In this document: positions 52,278 through 62,991 of the stretch, in pieces
How the letters are laid out: every line of letters begins with the position of its first letter
Position numbering within the stretch: position 1 is the first letter of the stretch
Source of the DNA: Emiliania huxleyi CCMP1516
Lineage: Eukaryota > Haptophyta > Isochrysidales > Noelaerhabdaceae
Length of the DNA: 64,000 nucleotides
Direction: 5' to 3'
Assembly (NCBI RefSeq): GCF_000372725.1
Contig: NW_005201080.1
Location: forward strand, 194,872-258,871
The notes under the pieces: model-generated
What the model saw: only the letters and a program-made list of their open reading frames with translations
What the model was told of the DNA's origin: nothing
Database searches by the model: none
Translations under genes and position numbers: made by a program

Positions 52278-53159
52278 TCACCTAGCCGAGGCAACGGGTT
52301 CCATGAGATACAGCCAGGTACGCGGAACCTGAGTTGCAGCGTGTGCGGGGGGCGCTATAAGAGGTTCCACCTCGCCGTATCCGCCCTGAAAGCCGAGGTC
52401 CCACAGCAACTCGGAGGAGAGGAAGACGAGCCAGGTCCAAAAGGTGGCGAAGCCCATCATGATGATCAGGCCGAACGGGCGGATGTTGCCCGCGGCGATA
52501 CACCTCCCAAAGACGCCGCAATGGTGGTCAAAACCATAGACGCAACGGTTGCAGATCGAGCAATGGTGCACTTTCGTACCGGCTGGCCGCCATACCAAGC
52601 AGCGGCCGCAGAAGACGTGCTCGCCCACCTTGACGTTCCCCTGTATTTTGTTGACGCCCTTGCTCTCGCTGAGCGCTTCGATGATCGACTTGGGCTGCGG
52701 AAAGCAGCGTTCCGGCGATCTCTTCACGACACCAGGGTCGGACCACATGATAACGACCAGGCAGGCAAATGCGACGGAACAGCCCGTGTAGATGAGCACC
52801 GCGTATATCCACGTGCGTTCGTCGCCCGATAGGGTGACGGGCGCGCAAAACAGGACGATTAAGCCCGAGACGAGCACTTTGCCTCTCCGCGCCTCCTTCC
52901 GCATGTGGTCAAGGTGCTGCTTGGGGAGTGGAGGGAGCGCACGCACGTCCGCCCAGGTCGCCTTGCTCGCCTCGAGGTCTCGGCTGCTCGTCTCGACGAC
53001 TGTCTTTCTCCCACCACAATGCTCGCAGTGGTCACAGTCCCGTGGCTGCGGCGGCGCTCTGGCGTGGCCGCCGCTGTTGGGTGTAGACTTCTCCTTGGAC
53101 TCGCCCGCCCTTCCGAAAAACCAGGCCATGTCGTCATCGTCCACTTGGTTGGTGTCCAT
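52278..53159 (-). CDS. DHHC-type protein S-acyltransferase (palmitoyltransferase)
   Basis: An intronless frame of 293 residues from ATG 53159 ('MDTNQVDDDDMAWFFG'). The Cys-rich domain 'FCGRCLVWRPAGTKVHHCSI' followed by 'CNRCVYGFDHHCGVFGRCI' has the zinc-binding Cys/His set and the catalytic DHHC tetrad. Two hydrophobic helices precede it ('KVLVSGLIVLFCAPVTL', 'WIYAVLIYTGCSVAFACLVV') and one or two follow ('FGLIIMMGFATFWTWLVFL'), the usual four-TM layout. It should attach palmitate to cytosolic Cys of membrane proteins at Golgi or plasma membrane. The frame is open upstream to 53336, but that part is made of repeat R6, so the internal Met is preferred. The C-terminal region after the DHHC domain is shorter than usual, so a further 3' exon is possible. 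Confidence 0.85.
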   Translation of the reverse strand: MDTNQVDDDDMAWFFGRAGESKEKSTPNSGGHARAPPQPRDCDHCEHCGGRKTVVETSSRDLEASKATWADVRALPPLPKQHLDHMRKEARRGKVLVSGLIVLFCAPVTLSGDERTWIYAVLIYTGCSVAFACLVVIMWSDPGVVKRSPERCFPQPKSIIEALSESKGVNKIQGNVKVGEHVFCGRCLVWRPAGTKVHHCSICNRCVYGFDHHCGVFGRCIAAGNIRPFGLIIMMGFATFWTWLVFLSSELLWDLGFQGGYGEVEPLIAPPAHAATQVPRTWLYLMEPVASAR

Positions 53160-53578
53160 GCCGGCTCGGCTCGGGCGCACACAAAACACTCGCAGGGGAT
53201 CGCGGTTGCTGGGGCTGGTTCGGACCAAGTTTGCCACGCGGTAAACTACAATTGTAGAAGATGCACAAAAGACAAGGGAATAAGAATACCAGGGATGCAA
53301 ATGAGGGATGGGAAACGGCACGCCGCCGCCACACATCTGAAGGAAAGGAGTGTGCTACGCGCTTTCTGTAGTCTACGCGAGTAGACACGCAACGTCTGTC
53401 TCTTTTCTCCCAGCTAAAAGTACGGGCGGTAAGGCGCCTTGCCGGCGTCGCACCTGCAGCCACGACACCCACGGTTTGGAGCGAGCTTTCACCTCCGAGC
53501 CGCCGGAGGAGCCGCGCCGGCTATCGCCCCGTCGCCGCGGACGCCGCTTCGAGCCCTCCGCGCGACGCGAGTAAAGGG
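53160..53578. promoter_or_regulatory. Divergent intergenic region with R6 fragment
   Basis: This is the 419 bp between head-to-head DHHC and CASD1-like genes and presumably holds both promoters. A piece of repeat R6 ('aacggcacgccgccgccaca') lies at about 53305-53350. No core promoter motif was identified. Confidence 0.35.
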
Positions 53579-55596
53579 ATGGCGCTCCTGCCACACCTTG
53601 CATGCGTCGCTGCAGCGAGCGGTGCTCTGGCTGCGTACCGCTTCTTGCTCATCTGGATGGGCTCCATATCCGAGTACACGGACTACACAGCCGCGCAGCT
53701 GGGTGTCGCTGTGGCCTACGGGCTCGCCATCGCCGCGTGGTTCGGCGTGGAGGTTGGGATGTTCCTCTCTCCACGCCTCGGCTACGGTGGCGTGCCGAGT
53801 AGTGAGGACGCGGGGCTCAAAGGGATAAAGGTGGCGAGCGAATCGGGCGGCGAGGACGCGTCCGTGCTCACGACGGAGGACGAGTCGAGCAGGGACTCGA
53901 TCTCTCCACCCGAGCCGGTCGTATTTGGCATCAGATCCTCGGGCCTGGCCGCCCTGCGTGCCGCCGCCGAGTTTTCCGCAATCATGGGGTACGTCTACCT
54001 GTGCGACCGGACGACGCTGTTCGCCAAGGGGCCAAAGACGGTGTCGCCGACGATGTTCTGGGGCCTCTGCGCGGCCGTGCTCACCGTCGGACTCTGCACC
54101 CTCCGCCTCGCCGGCAAGAAGGGCGAGGTCGTGACGGCGCCGCTGCAGCGCGACCAGACAGAGGAGTGGAAGGGTTGGATGCAGCTGCAGTTCATCTTTT
54201 ACCACTACTTTGCGGAGGGGGAGATCTACAACGCGATCCGCCTCTACATCGCCGCCTACGTCTGGATGACCGGCTTCGGCAACTTCTCCTATTACTACAT
54301 CCGGAAGGACTTCACGCTGCCGCGCTTTATGCAGATGATGTGGAGGCTCAACTTCTTCGTGCGTACCAGCCCCGACCCGCGCGCTCGCCCGCCCCGCCCG
54401 CCTGCGCCCGCAGCCCTGTCTGTGCAGCCCGGCCGGCGCCGGCGCCGGCGGTCGAGGAGCCCTCGGCTGCGCGCAGGTTGCCTTCGTGTGTGTCACGATG
54501 AACAACGAGTACATGCTGTACTACATCGCTGCGATGCACACCTTCTTCACGTGGGGCGTCTTCTTCACGTGCTGGATCGGGTACCAGTACAACGACAACA
54601 ACGCCGTCTGCCTCCTCAAGATCGCAGCCGCGACGGGAGTCACGTGCGCCCTCCGCCTCCCGCTTCCCACCCGCTTCCCACCCGCTTCCCACCCGCTTCC
54701 CACCCGCTTCCCACCCGCTTCCCTCTCCCGATCACTCCTCCCCTGCCCCCCGGCCCATCCCCCGCCCCCCTCGGCCCATCCCCCGCCCCTCTCGGCGCCG
54801 CCCGCGCAGGGTCCTGCTCTACGACGTGCCCGGCGTCTTCCACGCCGTCTTCAAGCCCACCGCCGGCCTGCTCGGCTTCCACGACCCTCTGCACCCAGAG
54901 CTCACCGGCGCACGCCGTCCAGGAGCTGCCTCGGAGCCAGCTCTACCCCTGCCGCGTAGGCACCCCGAGTTCACCGACTCGCTGCACGAGTGGTTCTTCC
55001 GCTCCGGCCTCGACCACTTCGTCTGGATCTTCGGCATGCTCTGCGCCTACTCCTTCCCGTGGTACGACCGCCAGCTGCAGGCGATCGAGGACATGCCTTC
55101 GGGCAAGCGGGCCCTCGCCAAGGCGGCGGTCATCGGTGGCGCCCTCGCCGTCGGCGGCTGGTACGTGCACACCTACTTCCTCCGCCCGAAGCGCGAGTAC
55201 AACAAGGTGCACCCGTACACGTCATGGATCCCGATCGCCGTCTTCCTCGTGCTGCGCAACGCGACCGCGAGCCTGCGCGCCCGGTACATGCACCTCTTCA
55301 CCTGGTGCGGCAAGGTGACGCTCGAGACGTACATCCTGCAGTTCCACATCTGGATGAAGTCGACCGGCATCAACGGCTCGCCTAAGTTCCTCATGGTCTG
55401 GCTGCCCTCCTTTTGGCTCAACATGGCCGTCGTCTCGGCCGTCTACTTCGTGCTCTCGTACCGCGTCTTCAAGATCACCGTCGTGCTGCGCGACGTCGCC
55501 GTCCCGAAGGACAACCGCGGCATCTTCGTCAACAGCGTCATCATGGCGGTTGCGACGGCCGCCTTCTACGCGGTGGGCGTGGCGCTAAAGGGCTAG
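53579..55596 (+). CDS. CASD1/Cas1p-like O-acetyltransferase (10-TM acyltransferase domain)
   Basis: Exons 53579-54358, 54477-54643, 54810-54899 and 54959-55596 keep phase and give about 558 residues. The hallmark loop 'EWKGWMQLQFIFYHYF' with 'EIYNAIRLYIAAYVWMTGFG' is the Cas1p/CASD1/RWA acyltransferase signature. It is followed by 'SLHEWFFRSGLDHFVW', 'LGKVTLETYILQFHIWM'-type sequence (here 'CGKVTLETYILQFHIWM') and multiple membrane helices. CASD1 acetylates sialic acids, RWA acetylates plant wall polymers, and Cas1p acetylates cryptococcal capsule; all act in the Golgi using acetyl-CoA. The separate luminal SGNH/PC-esterase domain of CASD1 is not present upstream, so this is a membrane-domain-only form as in RWA. 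The last intron (54900-54958) uses a GC donor and does not contain a stop, so it is less certain. Confidence 0.85.
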
Positions 55597-56706
55597 CCCA
55601 ACAACTCGCAGGGCGGGCCGAGCGGCGCCACAGGCTGCCCTCGCACGTGTGCTGGCGAGCGCGATGTCGAACGCCTCGCGAAGCGGAGAGTTGAGCCACC
55701 ACGCGCCCCCCAGACGGCACTCGTCACACGTCAGAGAGGCAGGATAGAGGGTGTGTGGAGGGCGGTCAAGTGACGGAAAAGCGGGGACGCGACCCACCTC
55801 GCCACAGACGCGGTCCCGCGCCTCTCGCCGCTAAGTCTAACTCTAAGACCACAGTGGCAGTGGCACGCACCGCGCAGCGGCGCGTGCCACTGTTTTTGTC
55901 CGGAGTGAATACTCCAACGCGCTCGTCGGTGACGGTGTCCCCGCCGCGCCCCGGATAGCGGATTTCGCCGCGCTCGGCGAACCTCGACCCAGGCCCAGCG
56001 CCTTCGGTGGCATGCACCTCTTTGCGACTGTGAAGCCTGGAGGCTGGAGGGAGCAGCTCCTCTGCTGCTCACACGCTCTGCACAGTTGGCACAGCCTACT
56101 GTGCGCTGCCACAGCTGTGACGGCGATGGGCTCGCCCTCACTGGCCCTCAGTCACTTGTGCTGCCGCTTGTGTGAGCGACAGCCGACACTGCTCGGTGAC
56201 TGCGGGCACACTGTGAGACCACGGGTGTGAGGTAAAACCACGCTACCAACGCTTGGTCACATCAGCCCTGAGGTCAGATCCTTCTACGCTGTTGATGACA
56301 CGACTTGTCTACTGGCTGGAGCCTGGAGCCGAGCAGGACAGCAGGAGGGCCCGGCGGGCGGGCGCATAACCCCCCTGGTCAACTCTTCTCAGAGTCTGCA
56401 GTCTCTCACGCGTCTCAGCCTCTCACCCAGCCTCGCCACACCCCGTACGGCAAGCCTTTGGGGGAGAGAGGAGGTGAGTTTGTCGTGCCGTCGTCGAAAC
56501 CAAAATCATCAACAAAATCATTCACGTCATGCACATGCCCCTCTCTCTCTTCTCTCTCTCTCTCTCTCTCTCGCTCCACCAGCCTCGCCCTTCACGCCGC
56601 ACGTGGGTCGTCACGTGCGCGCGAGCAGGGGCGTCCAGATCGTCACCAGGCGAACGCCTCACGCTCGGATGTTCTGGACGTCGGCACGGCCGCACGCCCC
56701 CACGCC
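55597..56706. other. Convergent intergenic region
   Basis: No gene recognised. It contains the hairpin at 55858-55892 and a (CT)n run at about 56543-56572. Confidence 0.45.
55858..55892. repeat. Hairpin followed by a T run
   Basis: 'cagtggcacgc' at 55858-55868 pairs exactly with 'gcgtgccactg' at 55882-55892, with a 13-base loop, then TTTTTG. It lies about 260 bp downstream of the CASD1-like stop codon. It could be a 3'-end processing structure or chance. Confidence 0.7.
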
Positions 56707-59700
56707 TCAGCTCGAGTCCTCCTCATCCTCCTTGATCGAGGAGCGGGACGAGCGCGGGACGAGCCGCGCCAAGTTGTTTTCGCTCATTCGGCGCGGCGGC
56801 TCGCCGACGGTGCAAAAGCCAGTGCTCTCGCCGCCGCCGGCCGGCCCGGGCGCGGCGGCGGCTCGCCGCCCGCCCGCCGCCGCCTCGCGCTCGCCGCCTC
56901 CCGCCGCCGCGCCGTCCTGCGCCGCCCCGCCGCTCACCGCGACTCGCCGCACCGCGCGCCGCACCGCCTCGTCGAGCAGCCGGCCGTAGTACTCGTAGAA
57001 GGTCTCCTCGGCGGCGGAGCCGTCGAAGGCGATGTGCCCGTCCAGGAGACTCGACGCGCCGCCGCACGCTCCCGCGGCTGCGGGGCCGGTGCCACCGGTC
57101 GCGCCGCACGATGCGGACGGCGAGGAGGCGGTGGCGGAGCCGATGGCGCGCTCCGACGAGACGCGGTGGAGTAGCGTCGGCAGCGAGCTACGGCGCGTGG
57201 GCGGCAACCCCTCGTCCATCGCCGCCGTCGAGTCCCGCGCGCCGGCGAGGCCGCGGCCCGCCTCCTCGGGCGAGTCGGCGCCCCACGCCTGCTGCCGCGG
57301 CTCGGCACCCCCCGCGCGGCTGCCGGCTGCCAAACCCATGGACGGCGAGCACGCCGCCGGCAGCGCGCCTCCGCGCGGCGACGCCGGGGCCGATCCGCGC
57401 GCGTCGAGCGAGGAGAGGTCCTCCGCAGACAGCGAGCGGTCGGGCCTCGCGCCGAAGCCGACCGCCTGCCGCTGCTTTGGCTGCTTGAGGTCGGGGGAGT
57501 AGATCGCGCCGTCGGCGTGCGAGCGCAGCCGCGGGTTGGAGAGGGCATACGCCTGTTCGTAGCTCGCGTGTCTCACACGCCTCTCCTCTGGCAGCCGCGG
57601 CTTGGAGAGCGCGTGCGCCGTCAGCCGCTCGGCCTGCGCAATCAGCCGCTCGAGCTCGGACGGCGCGTCGTCGTCCGGCCGGCAGAGGAGGAGGGCGGCG
57701 TCGAGGAGGGAGAGGCCGGCGGCGACGGTCGCCTGCACGAGGAGCGTGGCGCAGCACGAGGCGCGGATCGCCGCGGGCGGCACGCCGTACTCTGCGAGCA
57801 GCTTCGCCTGACGCGCGCAACAATCGAGGGTGGCGCCCGGAGGGAGAGGGGGAGAGCGGGAGCGCTGCGCTCGCCTCCGAAGGTGGGTCGAGCCGCGCAA
57901 CGTACGCGCGCGTCTCTGCGTCGGGCGGGACGCTCATCTGCGGCCACGAGAGCCAGCACCAGTCGAACCACGAGATGGCGGCGGACGAGGGCAGGCAGCC
58001 GCCGTGGTCGATCGGCACCAGCTCGCACTCCCGAGCCTGCCCGGACGGCCCGGACGGCCCGGATGGCGCGGACGGCGCCGCGGCGGCTGGCGCGGACGGC
58101 GGCACGTCGGCGGGCGGCGCCGCCGGCCGGAAGCGAGTCGTCTCGAAGAGTGACTCGGCGGCGGCGCCGAAGGAGTCGCGCCGCTCGTGCGACGGCGGCG
58201 GGAGCGCGAGTGGGGGCGGGCCGCCGCACGCCCCGCCCGCGCAGCTGCCTTGCGGCGGCGTCGCGCACAAGTCGATTGGCGACGACTGCGCCTCGAGCAT
58301 GGGAATCGACGCGGCGGACAGCGGCGCGTCGGCGGCGGCGCACTCCGTCTCGCCCGGCGCCAGCGCCGGCACGCCGCACGAGCGGCGCGACTCGCTCGAC
58401 GAGGAGGAGCAGGAGGCGAGCGAGGGGGTGCGGTGCGCCGCCGCGTCCCGCACCAGCATGTCCCGCACCAGGATGTTCGAGTCGTTCCGGTCCGTGTTGA
58501 GGAGGCGCATGTCGAGCAGCGCGATCTTGTGCACCTACGGCCCGCGCCCCGCTCCATCCACAGGCCGAAGCAGGCAAATTGGGGAGCGCGGGCCCTCTCC
58601 ATATATCTCTCTCGGTGTCGCCTCTCGCGTCGGGAAGGTAGCTGCGCCGCGGTTGGCCGCAACGTCGTCATGCGGAACCCAGAGCTGCAGCGACCCGACC
58701 TTGGCCCTGCGCGAAGGGGGGGGTGATGGCTCGGCGGCGGTGCACGCGCGCCGCGGGAAGGGTGGCGCGCTGGCGCTGCGGCCGAGGCGAGAGCAGGGCA
58801 GTGGAGGGTGGGAGGGTGAGGGGGAGGGGCTGGGAGGTTTGGAAGAGGGGGGGGAGGGTTGGGGGGTAGCGCACCCGTAGCGCGACAGAGCCACGTGCGA
58901 ATGGACGTAGAAGGCCGGATGGACAGCCTCGGCCTGCGGCGGTCGAGTGCAGGGGTGAGCAGCAGCGCCGGGCGCGGAGCAGGCGCGGGCGCGGAGACGG
59001 CGCGCTCCTGCAGCGTGAGCGGCACAGAGGCGAAGTGGCCGTGGTCGAGGCGGTGCGCGAGCACTTCGCGCACATGGGCCTCCCCCGACGCGATGGAGCC
59101 GTGGATGCCCGGCTGCCCCAGCTTGCCGGGCAGCCCGCGCGGGTTGTTTGGAGCGAAGGCCTCCTCGTCGCGCGGCTTGAAGGCGGCGAGCGGCGCGCGA
59201 GAGGCGTCGCGCAGGACGTAGGTGCCGCCCGTGCCGTCCCACGCGAGCTGCGGCGCGAAGCCCATCGCGAGCCCCTGCTGGCACTTGGAGAGCAACTTCG
59301 TCAGCGGCACCGGCATCTCCGCATCCTCGGCCTATCAAGAGGCCGCTGCCAAAGGTGAGGCGAGGGAACTCTGCGGCGACGGCCCCGGCCGCCTCGGCTC
59401 GCCTGGCCGCCCCACGCCTGGAGGTAGCAGCCGGTGGCAAAGTCGCTCGGGTTCTGCGCGCGCATCGTCAGGCTCACCACGCGCGAGCGCGACGATGACG
59501 ACGAACTCGAGTTGCGCGAGGAGGAGGGCAGCAGGTCAATCATCCGCGCCAAATTGGGCAGCTCTCTCGGGCCGTGGAAGAGGCGGATGAAGCCGACGGG
59601 GACGCCGCACGCATCGCGCAGGCGCTGCTTCACGTCGATCGCCGAGCACCACGCCCGCACCCGCAGCCGGTGAGCGCCCGGCTGGACGAGCAGGCGGATG

Positions 59701-59984
59701 TGAGACGTCGCCTTGTGCCGCGCTGAGCGGGAGTAGGCATTGTCGGCCGAGCGCTCCTCCACACGTCGCGCGCCGCGGGCCTGCATCCGGGCGGGCGCCC
59801 GCGCCTTGGTCCAACCAAAGCCGGAGCGAGGCGCCACAGAGCTGTGCTGGAAGGTGTGCGCCGCTAGTCCAAAATCTAGACGCCTCCTGCGTGGTGTGTG
59901 GATCGTCGTGAAGTGCAGCGACGAGCCTCCGCCGACTAAGTTTGCGTCCTTGGCCTTCACCGAGGTTTTGCCGGCGGAGCTCAT
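56707..59984 (-). CDS. PI4-kinase gamma-type protein with ubiquitin-like domain
   Basis: Exons: 59418-59984, about 59002-59331, 58622-58699, 57875-58534 and 56707-57807, about 910 residues. Exon 1 holds a ubiquitin-like fold ('IRLLVQPGAHRLRVRAW', 'VGFIRLFHGPRELPN'). The kinase core begins 'GGTYVLRDASRAPLAAFKPR' and 'APNNPRGLPGKLGQPG', continues 'GSLQLWVPHDD', 'LLDMRLLNTDRNDSNILVRD' (catalytic DRND) and 'ELVPIDHGGCLP' (metal-binding DHG), then 'FDWCWLSWPQM'. This order matches plant PI4K-gamma (UBDK-gamma) proteins, whose lipid kinase activity is disputed and some of which phosphorylate proteins. A low-complexity insert of about 120 residues sits between the catalytic and metal-binding motifs, and the C-terminus is extended by about 250 disordered residues. 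Three of four introns have GC donors. Confidence 0.85.
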
Positions 59985-60049
59985 CAGGGAGGCCAAAAGA
60001 AAGAAAAGTGGGGGCTGTGTGTGAGTGAACCTGTGAGTGAGCTGTCTGT

Positions 60050-60130
60050 CTTATTCAGAGTACAGAGAGATTTTTGAAAACCAAGAACCAACAAGAAATC
60101 ACGACTACCACAGTGATTTGGGCTCGGCAG
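60050..60130. repeat. Dispersed repeat R4 copy
   Basis: 'cagagagatttttgaaaacc' through 'ccacagtgatttggg' matches 30240-30320 in order and orientation. The rest of 59985-60411 has no gene; a GA run lies at about 60252-60266. Confidence 0.55.
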
Positions 60131-60411
60131 CTTGTTAGCCCTCAGCCGAAGCTGGGGCCGGTCCCGTAGCCGAGAGAGCCCGCGCCGATGAGTTCGACGC
60201 GGTCGGGGGGCCTGTTTCAGTGTGTGTGACTGTCTGTAGTCTGTCTGCGTGAGAGAGAGAGAGAGTGAGTTGAGTGAGTGACCGTGAGTGAGGATCCCCT
60301 CCAGGCGCCGCCGCGCGCCACGATACCCAAGACGCAAGAGCCGACCGATGTTTGACACTGTTGGCATGCTTTTACAAGTCATGTGCGTGCGCTTAGGCAG
60401 GAATATGTCAG

Positions 60412-61639
60412 TCAGGCATTCTTTGGCGGCTCCGCAAGCCCGTCGTCCGGCGCGGGGAGCAGGTCCAGGAGCTCTGCGAGGTCGGCCTCGAGCGCGACGC
60501 AGTAGTGGGCGAGCGGGAGGTCGTTCTCGTCGTCACCAAAGGGCACCTAGTGTAGTAGCAAGCCGCTCATCGAAAAGCGCGCGCTTAACCGACGCCAGGC
60601 TACAAAGCACCTCGAGCTGGACGGCCACGTCCTCGATGCCGAGCAGGATCAGCGAGGTGAGCAGGCAGACGGGCACCTCCACCAGGCCGAGCTCCGCCAC
60701 GATGAAGGGGAGCAGGACGAGGAAGGCGAGCAGGGCGGAGCGGAGGATCGCGACGTAGCCCGGCGGGGTGGGCGTGCTGGTCAGCCGCTCGCAGCCCGAC
60801 AGCGTGCCGAACAGCTCCTCGTCGCGAGCCCCGACGAGCAGCTCCGACGCGAGAAGAGCCGACGCCGAGCCGGCAGGCCCGGCTCCGCCGCCGCCGCAGC
60901 CGCGGAGCAGGCGCGAGGCGGAGCCGCGGAGCCGGCAGAGCACGCGCAGCGGCACGTTGCGCCCTGCCGCCCGTGCCGCCTCGAGCTCGTCGACGGCGCG
61001 CGCGCCGAGGAGCCGCTCGAGGGCGTCGCGGAGCTGCTGCACCGCGGGCGTCGCCTCCGCCGGGTCGTCGTCGTGCAGCCGGCCTCGCAGGTAGTAGGCG
61101 AAGGCGACGCACCAGCCGGCCACCTCGCGCGCGCGCTCCTGCGTCGCCCTCGCCTCCTCGCCTCCGCATCCGTCCGACTGGGCGGCGAGCGTGGCGGAGA
61201 CGGCCGTGCTGACGATCGAGCGCGAGCTCTCGACGAGCTTGCCCCAGAGTGTGCGGCCCTCGAGCCAGCGCGTGTAGCTGATGTTGAGCCGGAACGCCAG
61301 CAGCAGCGCGAGGGGTGTGCCGACGCCGAGCGAGATGTCCGCAGCGACGTCGAGGGTTGCGTATCCGTACTCCGCTCCGAGAAAGGTGACGAGGAGGGAG
61401 AGGACCGTCACGCAGGCCAGTGGCTGGTACAGGAAGGGGCGGGAGAGGCGGATCAAACTCAGCCCCGGGAGCCAATGCCGAGCCGTGGCGTGCCCACTCC
61501 ACTTGTCGAGAGACCCCGCAGCACACCGTCGCTGCTGGAGCGGTATATCTTCCGACTCCCCTGCCCCGCGGAGGAGTGGAGCCGCGCCCCTGATTTCCGT
61601 CGACGTCGGCGATGTGGGGCCTTCGTTCAAGGCGCGCAT
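60412..61639 (-). CDS. Bestrophin-like (UPF0187/VCCN-type) anion channel
   Basis: Exons 60611-61639 and 60412-60546 join through a 64 nt GT-AG intron to give about 387 residues. The pattern 'LLLAFRLNISYTRWLEGRTL', 'WGKLVESSRSIVS' and, near the end, 'LTSTPTPPGYVAILRSALLA', 'VCLLTSLILLGIEDVAVQLE', 'VPFGDDENDLPLAHYC' is that of bestrophin-like proteins. The final acidic 'FGDDENDLPL' is the conserved Ca-clasp-like segment, and its recovery supports the intron. Plant members (VCCN1) are voltage-dependent chloride channels of thylakoids; other algal members supply bicarbonate to pyrenoids. ATG 61639 is chosen because the frame upstream has no ATG. The N-terminal 75 residues could include a targeting peptide but no clear one was seen. 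Confidence 0.8.
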
Positions 61640-61774
61640 GTGCCTAGTGCGAAGGGCCCAGCGACCCCAACTCCAGAAGCCTGATCGCGAAAACCTCGGG
61701 AAAACGCGGCGCTGTTCACACAAAAACACAAGCTACACAGTCGAGAAAGGGATAGACCGCCACGACAGTGCGCT

Positions 61775-62310
61775 GTTCACGTAAACGCACAACCCCGGGC
61801 CCGAAATCGCACAGAGTCACGCAACACGGGGTCCCAGGGAAGGCGAGCAAAAACCTTATCGCGCGCGCTAGACGCCGACTGTTCACAAACAAAAACAACT
61901 CTCTCTCATATTGCTAAAAATCTCTCTCTCTCTCTCTGTTCACAGGTGTAACGTGCCTATATGGGCTTCCAGTATCGGACCTTCAAGACATGCGCTTTTG
62001 GCCGGTAGCCTTTTCGGACAACAGGCCTTGTTATTGAGAAGAAAAATACGCCATGTGCGCTGGTCCTGTTTTTCCCACTGGTATTGACAAGAAAATACGT
62101 GCTATGGCGCTGCGCGCTGGTCGATGACAAAGGCACAGCCTAGTGTCGTGTGAGATGGATTGCGGCCATCTGAAATTCTTTTCCTGTGTTAGTGCCAGTG
62201 CGCGCCAGTCTCCAGTGCCCAGTGTAAAGAAAGAAAACAGACAACCCAAACGAGGGATGGGGGAGGGACAGGGTCCACACCTGCACGAGCAGGATTTTGG
62301 AAGGACGAGC
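61775..62310. repeat. Composite of dispersed repeats
   Basis: In order: the segment shared with 2764 and 15230 (61778-61835), R4 (about 61905-61930), two R3 units (62025-62130) and R2 in reverse orientation (62230-62310). The same families co-occur in 43-45 kb, which suggests they are pieces of one or a few larger elements. Confidence 0.65.
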
Positions 62311-62448
62311 AGGGGCGCAGGTGGGGCTCTGGTGGGGCTCTCCTGCTCCTGACAAGGGACACGACAGGCTCGCAGCGCGGTGCACGGTGTGGACTCCCAA
62401 CTCCACTGGCGGTCTCATCTCTCTGGGAGGATGCGATGAGGTGAATGA

Positions 62449-62940
62449 AGTCAAGCTCTGGACGCCCTCCTCAAGACCTCCTCGGCGGGCGTTGGTAACG
62501 CCTCGAGCGGCGGCACGCCCGCCTCCGTTGGCCACTCCTACGCCTTCGGCAACACCGAAGAGAAGGCCCGCCGCCTAAACATGGGCTGCAAGGCGCGCGG
62601 GCAGCCCGGCCAACCCTTCGACCACAAGACCGGCCACGGCTACGTCAAGGCGCATCGCGGTTTCTACCACGACGCGATCTTTGTCAAGCGCAACAACTTC
62701 AACCTGCTGCTCCACGAGACGTTCGGCGGCGGCTTCTCGCCCACCGCCGTTCTCAAGCTGCGCCGCCTCGCGCGCAAAGTCGCGCGCGGCAGCGTTGACC
62801 GCACAGCCTACTCGCCCAAGTACTCGCTCTCTTTTATGTCCCACCATGCAGAGCGCATCTCTCTCTCTGTTGTGCGAGGCGTGAACCGCGCCATTCGCTC
62901 TCACCTGGCAACCCTGTCTGCACGTCTCGCGCGCGCGTGA
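62449..62940 (+). CDS. Recurrent unknown ORF (last exon or fragment)
   Basis: An open frame of about 163 residues ends in TGA at 62938-62940. It has good protein character: 'TPASVGHSYAFGNTEEKARR', 'CKARGQPGQPFDHKTGHGYV', 'FYHDAIFVKRNNFNLLLHET' and 'YSPKYSLSFMSHHAERISLS'. There is no ATG at its beginning and an acceptor-like 'gaatgaag' precedes it, so it is probably a 3' exon or a piece of a repeated element. The last 180 bp recur at 44642-44815. No family was recognised. Confidence 0.45.
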   Translation, partial: SQALDALLKTSSAGVGNASSGGTPASVGHSYAFGNTEEKARRLNMGCKARGQPGQPFDHKTGHGYVKAHRGFYHDAIFVKRNNFNLLLHETFGGGFSPTAVLKLRRLARKVARGSVDRTAYSPKYSLSFMSHHAERISLSVVRGVNRAIRSHLATLSARLARA

Positions 62941-62991
62941 ACAGGGCCGGCACGCCGCCACCACACAGGGCTTTTAGAGCGCGTGAACAGG

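Noticed and set aside
53160-53336. N-terminal extension of the DHHC protein
   Set aside because: The extra frame is encoded by dispersed repeat R6 and has no homologous counterpart in DHHC proteins; the Met at 53159 is a better start.
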